Source of the DNA: Desulfatiglans sp.
GTDB lineage: Bacteria > Desulfobacterota > DSM-4660 > Desulfatiglandales > HGW-15
Length of the DNA: 64,000 nt
Reading direction: 5' to 3'
Assembly (NCBI GenBank): GCA_012513605.1
Contig: JAAZBV010000154.1
Coordinates: forward strand, 62,001 to 126,000
Shown here: positions 34,140 to 43,943 of the stretch, piece by piece
Numbering within the stretch: position 1 is the stretch's first letter
Layout: each line of letters opens with the position of its first letter
The notes under the pieces: generated by a model
Seen by the model: only the letters and a program-made list of their open reading frames with translations
What the model was told of the DNA's origin: nothing
The model's database searches: none
Made by a program: the position numbers and the translations under genes

Positions 34140-34424
34140 ATGAATAACAAAAATGATTCGATTGAAATATTTGAAATCTTAGAGAAGATCGCCTCGCAAT
34201 TTAATAAAGAGTCAAAAGAATATCAGGCAATTGAAAAGGCTTCATGGGCTCTGCATTTTATAAGGCAGGAAGAGGTTGCGGCTAGATTTGAGAAATTCAT
34301 AAATGATGTGAATCGACCATTAACAAAGGAGCAGATAAATCATATGCATTCAATGGGGATACTTTCTGATGAATCATCAAAAACAAAAAATAATGGGAAC
34401 CTTTTTCAGCGGCAAGAGTATTAG
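34140..34424 (+). CDS. small protein of unknown function
   Basis: 94 residues, no signal. Helical and charged: EILEKIASQFNKESKEYQAI, KASWALHFIRQEEVAARFEKF and RPLTKEQINHMHSMGI. No family recognised. A purine-rich stretch (AGAAGAAAAAAA) precedes the ATG. It may belong with the PDZ pair, 53 bases upstream. Confidence 0.55.
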   Translation: MNNKNDSIEIFEILEKIASQFNKESKEYQAIEKASWALHFIRQEEVAARFEKFINDVNRPLTKEQINHMHSMGILSDESSKTKNNGNLFQRQEY

Positions 34425-34573
34425 TAAATAGGGGTATATAAGACAAAGACTTGGCTCAAAGCTGAAGGCTCAAAGCTCCATCAAGAAATAACCTCTTTCA
34501 GGGTGGATACTAATTCACCACTCACCAATGGAGAAGCATTATAAAAACTAAAATTGATTACACCTTTACTGTT

Positions 34574-34888
34574 TTGCTGATTATTTTAGGCGTCTGTCAT
34601 ACATCATTTACCCCGGTATTTTATAAAACATTTGATCTGAATGCCCTTTGGTTTGCAGGGACCGGGTTGGCATTTGTGTTTCTCGGATTGATCAATGTGT
34701 TCAGGCTGCAAACAACCGTGATGTTTATCAGGTTACTATGTTCAATAAGCAATGCACTTGCCTTAATTTTTTCTATTTTTATATTTTTAAAGATGGCCCA
34801 AGCCCAGGTATTTATTAGTCTTTTTATTTTACTAATCCTGCTTGGTCTTTCGCTAATGGATTTTAGATTATCACGTATTGCAAGATGA
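34574..34888 (+). CDS. small integral membrane protein
   Basis: 104 residues from a TTG, four hydrophobic segments; LGVCHTSFTPVFY and FDLNALWFAGTGLAFVFLGLINVFRL are typical of a family of small four-helix membrane proteins of unknown function. Relatives usually have about 10 more N-terminal residues. The frame extends upstream through IKTKIDYTFTVL with no ATG or GTG; the codon 7 bases after GGAG (34530-34533) is ATA at 34541, so a non-standard start or a lost ATG is possible. The C-terminus is LSLMDFRLSRIAR. Confidence 0.65.
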   Translation: MLIILGVCHTSFTPVFYKTFDLNALWFAGTGLAFVFLGLINVFRLQTTVMFIRLLCSISNALALIFSIFIFLKMAQAQVFISLFILLILLGLSLMDFRLSRIAR

Positions 34889-35156
34889 CATCATGTCATC
34901 TATTAATTTTAGATATTTCATGAAAAGGACGTTGCAAACAGCGCTTATCTAATAATAAGTAGATGAAACTTGCATCGTCAGGCTTAAATGAGATGGAATC
35001 TGTTGAGGCATACAGGTTATATGACCCTGAGCCCCTGAGGGCTTATGTCTGTCAGTAAACAGCCCGCAAATATAAGCAGTATCCATATCTTTCTCACATA
35101 TGCACTGTAACCTCTGTTGATATCCATTTAAGTATCCTTATATAAAATTGAATTTT

Positions 35157-38084
35157 CTAAAAGCTGATAAGCTCCATAAGCTCTTCCCTTGAAAAGCCCT
35201 TTAACAGGCCGGGGTCATCCTCTTTTATTATGCTCTCCATAAGGTCTTTTTTCCTGCTTATTATTGCAGAGATCTTCTCTTCAAGTGTTCCTTCAGTAAC
35301 AAGCTTGAACACCTGTACACCGCGCTTCTGGCCTATCCTGTGAACCCGGTCTGTTGCCTGATCCTCCTTTGCGGCGTTCCACCACCTGTCATAGTGTATT
35401 ACCACAGATGCGGCTATAAGGTCTATGCCAACTCCGCCTGCCTTTAGACTCCCGATAAAGACCCTGCAATCAGGATCATCACTGAACCTTTTTATGATAT
35501 CACCCCTGTTGCGGCTCTTCCCGGTAAGAGAGATGAATCCGGTGCCCTGTTTGGCAAGATATCTTTCAATAATATTAATCATGTCGAGATACTGGCTGTA
35601 TACCACTACCTTCTGACCGCTTTCAATCCCCTCGTTTAGGATTTCCTTAAATAGCTCCCACTTGCCTGATTCATATCTTTCATATTTTTCAGGGGCCTTT
35701 TCAATAAGTGCAGGGTGGTTACATATCTGTTTAAGCAGATTCAGGAGTGCGAAGATATGTATGTAGGGGACAGATGCCCTGCCATTTTTTAAAGTATCAA
35801 TAAGCCCTGCGCCCCTTGATTCAACCGCGTTCCTGTAGAGCATAACCTGTTCTTTGCTGAGGGTGCATTTCAGCACATCCTCTATTTTTTCAGGCAGCTC
35901 CTCTAATACGCTCGTTTTGAGGCGACGAAGAATAAACGGGGAGACAACCCTTGCCAGCTCTTCCTGCCTTTCCTTTTTCCCCTGTTCCTGTATTGCCCTG
36001 ATATATCGCAGGTAAAAATCCGTGTCAGACCCCAGGTATCCCGGCACAGTCAGGTCAAAGAGTACTTTAAGTTCTTCCAGACGGTTTTCTATGGGTGTTC
36101 CTGTAAGCCCCACTTTAATGTCTGCATTGATCTGCCTCGCGGCCCTGTGTGCCTTTGTTTCAGCATTTTTTATGTGCTGGATCTCATCAAATACAGTAAC
36201 AGGGAAATGTCTCTCTGCAAGTTTTTCAATATCCCTCGTTAATATCCCGTATGACGTAAGGATAAGGCCGCCTGTCTTTATTGCCTCTTCAAGGTCACGC
36301 GCCCCGCCATGATATACGGTTTCCTTTAGAGAGGGGGCATGTTCCCTGATCTTTGCCTGCCAGTGGGAGAGTACAGTCATCGGGCATACAACTAGAAATG
36401 GCCCGGTAATTCCCTGCTCTTCTCTCAGTGAAAGTAAAAAGGCCATTACCTGATGTGTCTTACCAAGCCCCATATCATCGCATAGAAGTCCGCCAAAAAA
36501 ATTTTCATACAGGTAGTAAAGCCATTCAGTTCCGAGCTTCTGGTATTCCCTGAGACTTGATCTTAATCCCGCAGGTACAGGCACAGGCCTTGATGGTTTC
36601 AGGGCAAGTATATTTTTAAGCAGGTCACCCACTTTTGATTTATTCCCGACAACATTAAGGTTTCTGCTGGATGTTTTAAAGCGGAGCAGGCCCGTTCTTG
36701 TCAGCTTTAATACTTCTGAACCGGTGTCAGGGTCTGTACCCTTAAAACAATCTGCTATCGCCCCTATTTCGGGTGACCTTGTATCTACCCAGCCGCTATC
36801 CGTTACAATATATCTCTCCCCGTTTTTTACAGCCCTGAGTATGTTATTAAGAGAAAGATCGCTGTTACCGAAACGGTATTTGATGGAAACCCGGCAGAAG
36901 TTTCTATCAATTGCCTCAGGCGATAAATCAATCCTTTCATATTCCTTCAGTATTTTGGCTGGCTTGACTTCCTTTGTAAGGAGAGTATCACTGTGAGCAG
37001 TCTCGCGTTCATCTTCATCAGCAAGCAAAGGGATCGCAGATTTTTTAAGGGCCATCTTCACGGGCGCCCTGAATTGTCTCTCTTTGCCGGGCCTTTCAAG
37101 CTCCGCCATAATACCAGGCTCAGGAAGATATATGAGGTCGTCATATTTGAAGCGGTCAATCCCCTCGCCTTTTAAAAACCCTGCTTCGCCCCTTTTTTGT
37201 ATCTGTTTGATGAGAGGACGCACATCAAGATCAAGTTCTGTAGCATCTGTTACATTGAAGATGGATTTCAGGGGTACAGGATTTACAGGTAACCCATGCT
37301 GGTTCAATAAAAGATCCTTAAAGGTCAAAAGGAACATCCTGACTGTCTTTGCCGGGACGTTGATCCTGAAAACAGGCGTACCGTATCTGTTATTGCATGT
37401 AACAGTGAACCCGCCTGATCTCCTGTTAATGGCCGGGCTGAATGTGAATGATGCATTCCCCAGCTCTCTGAATGCATGATAGGCCAGACGGAACCAGAAA
37501 CTCTCTTCCAGCATCTGTCCCCTTGTCCTGAATCCTCGTTCAATCATCAACCATGCACTTTTTGACATTGACTGATGATACAGGTTACTTAAGACAAGAT
37601 TTCTGGCAGGGGAGGTATCCCCTTCCATAGTCTGAGGCCTCCCGATGCAGCGCTCTATAAATCTTGAGGTATCGCTTTCGCTGGAAAAATAACGTAACAG
37701 CTCATTATTTTTTGCATCATTTACAACGATGATATCTCCGGAATTTTGCTGAACCTTTTTCAGGCTGATTTGTCTTACAGGGGCATTGTTCCCCTCAACA
37801 AGCACTGATGCGACCCTGTACCAGACCCCTGACCTGAAAAGGGTATCAAAGGATTCTTTTGTAAGGGCGTGGGATATCTCGTGAAGCTCCTGCATATGAG
37901 CACAGACCCCCTCTTTTTGAAGCATGCAGGAACAGAAGATTTTACCTGATGGGGCATCTTCATTTTTTATATAAAAGGCAACCCCGGGGCTTTTATCGGA
38001 TGGCGCTGGCAGCAGTGCTATTGAGTTACTGTGAAACTCAACACGGTCAAGTAATCCGGTTATATCAGGTTTTGTTGAGGACAT
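35157..38084 (-). CDS. SWIM zinc-finger SNF2-family helicase
   Basis: 975 residues. The N-terminus has a SWIM zinc finger, CSCMLQKEGVCAH (Cys51, Cys53, Cys61, His63). A bacterial SNF2-associated middle region follows. The SNF2 motor begins near 505 with LREYQKLGTEWLYYLY, Walker A DDMGLGKTHQ, LVVCPMTVLSHWQAK, a DEIQHIKN DExx box, and GLTGTPIENRLEELK. The second lobe has VVVYSQYLDMINIIERYL, GSLKAGGVGIDLIAA and DRVHRIGQKRGVQVFKL. Such proteins are ATP-driven DNA translocases that remodel protein-DNA or transcription complexes. It is alone on the minus strand. The DExx box reads DEIQ rather than DEAH. Confidence 0.93.
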   Translation of the reverse strand: MSSTKPDITGLLDRVEFHSNSIALLPAPSDKSPGVAFYIKNEDAPSGKIFCSCMLQKEGVCAHMQELHEISHALTKESFDTLFRSGVWYRVASVLVEGNNAPVRQISLKKVQQNSGDIIVVNDAKNNELLRYFSSESDTSRFIERCIGRPQTMEGDTSPARNLVLSNLYHQSMSKSAWLMIERGFRTRGQMLEESFWFRLAYHAFRELGNASFTFSPAINRRSGGFTVTCNNRYGTPVFRINVPAKTVRMFLLTFKDLLLNQHGLPVNPVPLKSIFNVTDATELDLDVRPLIKQIQKRGEAGFLKGEGIDRFKYDDLIYLPEPGIMAELERPGKERQFRAPVKMALKKSAIPLLADEDERETAHSDTLLTKEVKPAKILKEYERIDLSPEAIDRNFCRVSIKYRFGNSDLSLNNILRAVKNGERYIVTDSGWVDTRSPEIGAIADCFKGTDPDTGSEVLKLTRTGLLRFKTSSRNLNVVGNKSKVGDLLKNILALKPSRPVPVPAGLRSSLREYQKLGTEWLYYLYENFFGGLLCDDMGLGKTHQVMAFLLSLREEQGITGPFLVVCPMTVLSHWQAKIREHAPSLKETVYHGGARDLEEAIKTGGLILTSYGILTRDIEKLAERHFPVTVFDEIQHIKNAETKAHRAARQINADIKVGLTGTPIENRLEELKVLFDLTVPGYLGSDTDFYLRYIRAIQEQGKKERQEELARVVSPFILRRLKTSVLEELPEKIEDVLKCTLSKEQVMLYRNAVESRGAGLIDTLKNGRASVPYIHIFALLNLLKQICNHPALIEKAPEKYERYESGKWELFKEILNEGIESGQKVVVYSQYLDMINIIERYLAKQGTGFISLTGKSRNRGDIIKRFSDDPDCRVFIGSLKAGGVGIDLIAASVVIHYDRWWNAAKEDQATDRVHRIGQKRGVQVFKLVTEGTLEEKISAIISRKKDLMESIIKEDDPGLLKGFSREELMELISF

Positions 38085-38226
38085 GGTCTAATAATAAAAA
38101 AATATTTAAATTCTCAAGTAAAATGACTTAACTGCTAATTAATTCTGTAAAAGAGGGATTCTTTATAATATATTCCTCTTTTGTGCAACATGTAGATTTT
38201 AGAATGAAAAGAATGCAGGCCAAATA

Positions 38227-38751
38227 ATGGAAATGAATATAAACAGGCAAATCCTTTCTGCCCCCCTCCTCCCCAAAGCCCTAGAAACCGGTGATGAAGG
38301 AAGCGCGGTACTTATGATTCTTAATAACCATTTAAACCCTGTTAAGCCGGGGAGTGACTTTAAATTGCCCACATTTAACCTCTCCCAAGCCATTTTGAAT
38401 GCCCTGCACTCTGCCCGAAGAACAAATAGATTGATACAAGGGCTTGAGGAGACAGAAAAAAAACTGGATGCTGAGAGGGCAGGGATAGTACAGGCTGATA
38501 ATAAAGCTGGTGCAGCAAGAAATGAACGAATATCCAGGCTGGCTGTTATTGCAAATGACGGAAGTGATCGTTTTTACAGGCAGGTAAAAAAAATGGTTAA
38601 AAACAACTATCCGAGGGTGCTCGCATTATGTATTGATGTAAGCTCCTATGAACTTGGCGAAAGGCTCTATGGCCCGGAAAAAAGGGCGCTATTTTTACTC
38701 TTAAACCATAAGGATGCAGTTATTAATCTATTGAAATCCCTCATTATTTAG
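38227..38751 (+). CDS. conserved protein of unknown function
   Basis: 174 residues, no signal peptide. The first 75 residues are Pro/Leu rich (APLLPKALETGDEGSAVLMI), then a helical basic segment (IQGLEETEKKLDAERAGIVQ, coiled-coil-like) and a compact C-terminus with Y-rich FYRQVKKMVKNNYPRVLALCID. No family recognised. It is divergent from the SNF2 helicase and 74 bases ahead of the subtilase gene. Confidence 0.55.
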   Translation: MEMNINRQILSAPLLPKALETGDEGSAVLMILNNHLNPVKPGSDFKLPTFNLSQAILNALHSARRTNRLIQGLEETEKKLDAERAGIVQADNKAGAARNERISRLAVIANDGSDRFYRQVKKMVKNNYPRVLALCIDVSSYELGERLYGPEKRALFLLLNHKDAVINLLKSLII

Positions 38752-38824
38752 AATATTCGATGACCAATAAATAACTCAAGGTTTTATCCCCTTATACCGA
38801 TAAGGTACGATAGACTTAAAAACC

Positions 38825-41800
38825 ATGTGGAGTAGAGTTTTAAACTTGATCAATAACCATATGATAAAACCAATTTTTAGCAGCAATACCACAAACAAAA
38901 AGATAGTATTTGCCTTTATAATCCCCATATTTTTTGTCCTTTCAGGGGTGCAGTTTAATGCATCTGGAATTACGCCAAGGCGATCTGATGATACCTTAAC
39001 TATTGGGCATTCCTCAGAAAAGTTTTTTCTTAACATTATTGAGGGGCGGATAACCCTTGTTGCAAAGGAGAGCCCGCTTGGCCCCATACTGGAAGAGATA
39101 GGCAAGAGGAGCGGGGTTAAGATAATCTTGAGCCCAGCCATTCGGTCAAACCGGGTGACCCTTGACTGGAAAGCTATCCCCCTTGAGGATGGTATTAAAA
39201 AACTGGCAGGAAGCACAGGGCTTGTATATAAAAAAGATGAAAATGGTGCCATATATTTATCAGAGGTGCATGTTCTCCCGTCATCTCCTGAAGGGCCCGG
39301 CAAGGTGGATCATGAAGGGATTGAACCCAAAATAGCCTTAGCATCTATCAAACCGGTGGAGGGGAGCAGCCCGCAGGATGAACAAGGAACAACTTCATTA
39401 GAAAAAAAGATATCAGGAGCAGAAGATAAAAATGGCCGCATAGTAATGAATGAAATGGTGATCCGCTTTAACAGGGAATTGAGTGAGGAAGAGATTAATA
39501 AATTTCTTATTGATTCAAACATCAGCATTAAAAAATATATAGCCGCACTTAACTATCATATCCTCTCACTGCCCGAAGGGATGACATATTATGACGCACT
39601 TGCATATTTTAAATCAAAAAAGATGCTCTACCAGGCAGAGCCCAATTATATTATACCCATAAAGGCTATACCCGATGACCCCTCCTTCCCATTGCAGTGG
39701 GGGCTCAATAACAGCGTTGGTCCCAGTGTTAATGGTGCAGATATAGATGCACCCGAGGCATGGGATTTTTCTGACGGGGGCAGAGGGGTTGTGATAGCGG
39801 TAATTGATACAGGGGTGGATTATACCCATGAAGATCTTGCAGATAATATCTGGCAAAACCCTTATGAGATCCCTAGCAATAATATAGATGATGATGGCAA
39901 TGGATATATTGATGATGTTATGGGCTGGGATTTTGTTGACAGACTATCAGGCAACCCTGACGAAGATTATGAAGGGCAGGACAATGACCCGCTTGACAGG
40001 CATGGCCACGGCACACATGTTGCCGGTATAATTGCTGCTGTTGCAAACAATGGAAAGGGTGTTGCCGGGGTTGCATACAACAGCAGGATAATGGCTGTAA
40101 GGGCTGCATACATGGATCAGTCAGGTGAGGGCATTCTTGAAAGCGCGGATGCTGCGCAGGCGATTCTCTATGCAGCGGAGAACGGCGCAGATATCATTAA
40201 CATAAGCTGGGGCGACTATGTGGAGTCAGCCATTATCAGGGATGCGATTGCTTTTGCCTCATCCAGGGGCATAATTATAAGCGCCTCTGCCGGTAATGAC
40301 AGCACAGGCAGCAGGATATACCCTGCTGCATTGGATAACCCAGCCATTATTGCTGTGAGCGCCACAGACAGGCATAACAACAGGGCAACCTTTTCTAATT
40401 ATGGAAACTGGATTCATGTATCTGCGCCTGGTAAGGATATCTACAGCACAAAGCCGGGTAATACATACGGATACCTGAGCGGCACATCAATGGCTACGCC
40501 ACATGTATCAGGCCTTGCCGCCTTGATTATTTCGGCAACACCCGGGATCAGCCCCCTTGAGGTAAAGGCAAGGATAATGAATTCGGTTGATGTGATGGGG
40601 TCTCTTGAAGGTAAAAATATTTCCTCAGGCCGCATAAATGCATATGCCGCTCTTATGCCCGGCGCTTCAGGCCCCTGTATATTCTCTGTTTCACCTTATC
40701 GGGTCCAGGAGGGGGAGGCCATAACAATATCGGGTTATGGTTTTGGCGAAAACCAGCATGAGGGGTTTGTAAGCATCACAGGATACATGCCTCTTAACAT
40801 AATATCATGGGGCAATGGGCATATCGTCTGTCAGGCCCCACGGGGTGAGCATACAGGGTGGCTTTCAGTAACAACACGGGGAGGCACAACAAAAGGTATT
40901 TTGGTTGATTCAGTAATAAATCAGTATGATGAAACCCTCTCCACAAACAGATTTATAAATGGAGGAATAAGGCAAAACTGGCATGGTGATGATCAGTCCT
41001 GGTCATACACCCTCCCATTTGCCTTTCCATTTTTCGGGCATGAGTATAAAGAGTTGTTCATATCATCTAACGGATTTATTGATTTTGCGAGCACGACCCC
41101 GTCATACCTGAAGTCAGAGGAGATGCTTTCTGGAAGGGTCATGATTTCACCCTTCTGGGATGACCTTGTAATAGACCCTGTTGAGCATCCTGAACATGAT
41201 ATCTATATACACATGCCCTCTAACGATTCAATCTGTTTCAGATGGAGCGCAAAAAGTTATTATACTGATAGCGATATCAATGTGGAGGTCACCCTTCACA
41301 GGGATGGAAGGATAGAGTTTAATTATGGTGAAGGTAATTCAGCAACATCCCCTGTAATAGGAATTTCCGCAGGGGACAGTAAAAACTATCTGCTTTCAAC
41401 ATTAAATAGAAAAAGCCTGCTCTCGTGCGTGGACACTGTTATTTTTATTCCGGGTGACAGAAAGTTCCCCTTGTTTCTTAAAAAGGGGTGGAACCTCGTC
41501 TCAGTGCCTGTGCGTCCGAATGACTCTCTTGTGCCCATAGTGCTGGGGGATGCCTATAACAGCATTGAAACCATATGGGGATATTTTTACAATGCATGGC
41601 AAATACATATTGCAGGGATGTTCCCGGAAAGTGACTTTTTAACCATGAAGGATAATTACGGCTACTGGGTGAATTCAGGAGAAAATGCCTTGAGGATAAG
41701 GATATCAGGGGAGTTGGCCCAGGGCGCCATATCACTCAGTAAGGGGTGGAACCTGACCGGATACAAATCCTTTGAGATTAAACCTGTTTCCGATGCAATA

Positions 41801-41959
41801 TCCTCCATAGCCGGAAAGGTGCAGTCGATCTGGACATATAAAAATGGTAAATGGTATGTTTATGACCCGCTTCATCCTGAATTCAGTGATCTTGTTTTCA
41901 TGGAGCCGGGTTTGGGCTACTGGATAAATACTAAAGAATCATGCGAATGGGCACAGTAG
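38825..41959 (+). CDS. secreted subtilisin-like serine protease (S8) with STN-like and IPT/TIG domains
   Basis: 1044 residues. A signal sequence lies near 25-45 (IVFAFIIPIFFVLSG; ATG at 38861 is an alternative start). About 68-150 resembles an STN domain (short domain of secretins and TonB receptors): ITLVAKESPLGPILEEIGKRSGVKIILSP. Then comes a peptidase S8 propeptide-like segment and the catalytic domain: Asp328 in AVIDTGVDYTHEDL, His395 in HGHGTHVAG, Ser555 in SGTSMATPHVSG. A TIG/IPT fold follows at about 675-735. The C-terminus has two W-rich repeats (KKGWNLVSVPV, SKGWNLTGYKSF) like putative cell-surface domains. Product probably acts outside the cell. Confidence 0.92.
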   Translation: MWSRVLNLINNHMIKPIFSSNTTNKKIVFAFIIPIFFVLSGVQFNASGITPRRSDDTLTIGHSSEKFFLNIIEGRITLVAKESPLGPILEEIGKRSGVKIILSPAIRSNRVTLDWKAIPLEDGIKKLAGSTGLVYKKDENGAIYLSEVHVLPSSPEGPGKVDHEGIEPKIALASIKPVEGSSPQDEQGTTSLEKKISGAEDKNGRIVMNEMVIRFNRELSEEEINKFLIDSNISIKKYIAALNYHILSLPEGMTYYDALAYFKSKKMLYQAEPNYIIPIKAIPDDPSFPLQWGLNNSVGPSVNGADIDAPEAWDFSDGGRGVVIAVIDTGVDYTHEDLADNIWQNPYEIPSNNIDDDGNGYIDDVMGWDFVDRLSGNPDEDYEGQDNDPLDRHGHGTHVAGIIAAVANNGKGVAGVAYNSRIMAVRAAYMDQSGEGILESADAAQAILYAAENGADIINISWGDYVESAIIRDAIAFASSRGIIISASAGNDSTGSRIYPAALDNPAIIAVSATDRHNNRATFSNYGNWIHVSAPGKDIYSTKPGNTYGYLSGTSMATPHVSGLAALIISATPGISPLEVKARIMNSVDVMGSLEGKNISSGRINAYAALMPGASGPCIFSVSPYRVQEGEAITISGYGFGENQHEGFVSITGYMPLNIISWGNGHIVCQAPRGEHTGWLSVTTRGGTTKGILVDSVINQYDETLSTNRFINGGIRQNWHGDDQSWSYTLPFAFPFFGHEYKELFISSNGFIDFASTTPSYLKSEEMLSGRVMISPFWDDLVIDPVEHPEHDIYIHMPSNDSICFRWSAKSYYTDSDINVEVTLHRDGRIEFNYGEGNSATSPVIGISAGDSKNYLLSTLNRKSLLSCVDTVIFIPGDRKFPLFLKKGWNLVSVPVRPNDSLVPIVLGDAYNSIETIWGYFYNAWQIHIAGMFPESDFLTMKDNYGYWVNSGENALRIRISGELAQGAISLSKGWNLTGYKSFEIKPVSDAISSIAGKVQSIWTYKNGKWYVYDPLHPEFSDLVFMEPGLGYWINTKESCEWAQ

Positions 41960-41991
41960 GGATATGAAAGGGTTTTAAAGGAATATTTATC

Positions 41992-42402
41992 ATGAAAAGA
42001 ATATATATAACTTTTATAATACTTTTATGCTGCTGTCTTGCATATGCAGCAGGCCCTGCCTTTCCTGCAAGAATAGGCGGCTCGGTAACTGTTGATGGTG
42101 TGCTGCTTAATGCTGCTACAGGCAGGGGATTTACATTCAGGGTCACGGCAATGGATGGGAAAGATTTTTCACCGCAGGCACTGGACATGGACGGCCTTAA
42201 TGGCGCCGGTAAATATATTATTGATATCCCTGTTCATGACCCGGTAACCCAGCCCGGAGGCGCAAAGCCTGAGGGCAGGGCAATCATCCATGCATATAAA
42301 GAGAAGAAGGCCTTAAAGGTTATAAGCCCTGTGGGTAGTGAGTTCACTGTGGGCAGGGGCGGTTCAATTACTATAATTGACCTTGTGGTATCGTCACATT
42401 AG
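41992..42402 (+). CDS. exported small protein of unknown function
   Basis: 136 residues with a clear signal peptide (RIYITFIILLCCCLAYAAG, cleavage near 20). The mature part, GSVTVDGVLLNAATGRGFTFRV and YIIDIPVHDP, reads as a beta-sandwich of the carboxypeptidase-regulatory type. It follows the subtilase gene by 32 bases in the same direction and could be its partner or substrate. Confidence 0.65.
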   Translation: MKRIYITFIILLCCCLAYAAGPAFPARIGGSVTVDGVLLNAATGRGFTFRVTAMDGKDFSPQALDMDGLNGAGKYIIDIPVHDPVTQPGGAKPEGRAIIHAYKEKKALKVISPVGSEFTVGRGGSITIIDLVVSSH

Positions 42403-42411
42403 TAAAGCTCT

Positions 42412-43329
42412 CTATTTCAGCTCATTGGCCCTTGATCGTGCATCCCTGCGCGATTGCCTTCGCTTTTCTTCATGCACCTCTCTTATGGGATCAAAGGGTT
42501 CATGGGGAAGCGCATTAATGATCTCATCAAATGATTCCTGAAACTCATCCTTAAACTCAGGATGGGGCAAAATATAAAAATCATTTCGCTCTATTCCCTT
42601 TAAAACCTTGGTTCCTACTTCAAAGGGATTCATGCCTGTAGGCAGCACCTCTCTGAAAACATGCCCTGTAAATGCCCTTGTTTTACCGGTTACATCATCC
42701 ATGCTTCCATCAAATCTTTTAAGTCTGTTCTCCTCGCTTTGATGCAGGTTTGTTGCAACTGTACCCGGGCATAATACCGAGACCCCGATCCCAAAGGGTG
42801 CAAGGTCATAACGCAGGGATTCAGATAATCCGCGGATTGCAAATTTTGTTGCCGAATAGATACCATTCCCAGGCCCTGCCACAATACCGGCTATTGATGA
42901 TGTGTTTACAATATGCCCTGACCCCAGCATTTTTAACCTTGGGATAAAGGTCATGAGGCCGTTAAACACCCCTCCCAGGTTTACTGCCATCAGCCAGTCC
43001 CAGTCAGAATAGCTGGCCTGGTCCATTGCCCTTATTATATTCACACCTGCATTGTTGCATAGTATGCTCACAGGCCCGAATACCTTTTCCGCCTCAATAG
43101 CGGCCTTTTCAAAACCTTCCCTGTCTGTAACGTCAAGCAGGATCGGGTGAACCGCATCTCCCTTATTACCAAGGTATCTAACCGCCTCATCAAGATGATC
43201 CTGCCGAAGATCGGCAATAACCACCTTCACGCCTGCCTGAGTAAAGGCCTTTGCCATCCCAAGGCCGATCCCGCTTCCGCCACCTGTAATGAATGCTGTT
43301 TTCCCTCTGATCTCCTTCATATCATTCAC
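42412..43329 (-). CDS. short-chain dehydrogenase/reductase
   Basis: 305 residues of the classical SDR type. The cofactor loop is TGGGSGIGLGMA (Gly-rich, with TGxxxGxG spacing), followed by ADLRQDHLDEA, DVTDREGF, LCNNAGVN, and the catalytic set Ser (HIVNTSSIAG), Tyr and Lys in YSATKFAIRG. The acidic residue after the second strand (VVIADLRQ) favours NAD(H). The C-terminal extension (HEEKRRQSRRDARSRANE) is basic. Substrate unknown. The gene is convergent with the small exported protein. Confidence 0.92.
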   Translation of the reverse strand: MNDMKEIRGKTAFITGGGSGIGLGMAKAFTQAGVKVVIADLRQDHLDEAVRYLGNKGDAVHPILLDVTDREGFEKAAIEAEKVFGPVSILCNNAGVNIIRAMDQASYSDWDWLMAVNLGGVFNGLMTFIPRLKMLGSGHIVNTSSIAGIVAGPGNGIYSATKFAIRGLSESLRYDLAPFGIGVSVLCPGTVATNLHQSEENRLKRFDGSMDDVTGKTRAFTGHVFREVLPTGMNPFEVGTKVLKGIERNDFYILPHPEFKDEFQESFDEIINALPHEPFDPIREVHEEKRRQSRRDARSRANELK

Positions 43330-43391
43330 CTAAAAAGGGTATACAAAACCCATAAGACAAGTTCCGCAATAGAACATCAATACATTATTTA

Positions 43392-43916
43392 CTACTTACC
43401 TGCACGAACTGTTTTTTTAAGGTTATCAAGTTTCTCAACCAGCTTTTTATGATCTGGCCTTGCCTCTATTTTATATGCAATATTTTTAAAACCGTAACTC
43501 AGGTCTTCGCATATCTTTTTCTGGTCGTCAGGTGGGAGTGCAAGTATCTCTTTTGTAACATTATCAGGGTCACAGGCAAAAAGCTCGGCAAATACATATG
43601 TGGGATACTCATCAGTTATGCTGATTAATGTGTTGATATATTCTTTCAAGAGATCGGCTTTAGGGGCAGCGCAATAATCCCTTGCCAGGGTCTTAAGGAT
43701 GGTTTCAAATTCCTCCTTTTTGGCATCAAGCAGGGCGCCCTTTTCCTTTTGTGCCTCCATGTCACCCGACATGAATGCTGCGCCCATCTCGCTGTTTAAT
43801 TTTCGATAATCCTTAAACACTGATATGGCCTTATCACTGGAATCATCTGCAAAGGCAGCAACCTGAAAAAGAAAACAAACAGCCATAAAGCAAAAAACTA
43901 TACCTGATTTTCTCAT
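43392..43916 (-). CDS. exported helical protein of unknown function
   Basis: 174 residues with a signal peptide (IVFCFMAVCFLFQVAAFADD, cleavage near 24). The mature protein is helical and Lys/Asp-rich with a few Cys (ARDYCAAPKADLLKEYIN, FACDPDNVTKEI, KKICEDLSYGF). No family recognised. It lies directly after the SDR gene on the same strand but with 62 bases between. Confidence 0.6.
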   Translation of the reverse strand: MRKSGIVFCFMAVCFLFQVAAFADDSSDKAISVFKDYRKLNSEMGAAFMSGDMEAQKEKGALLDAKKEEFETILKTLARDYCAAPKADLLKEYINTLISITDEYPTYVFAELFACDPDNVTKEILALPPDDQKKICEDLSYGFKNIAYKIEARPDHKKLVEKLDNLKKTVRAGK

Positions 43917-43943
43917 ATTGTTTCTCCTTTTGATTTTTATTTT

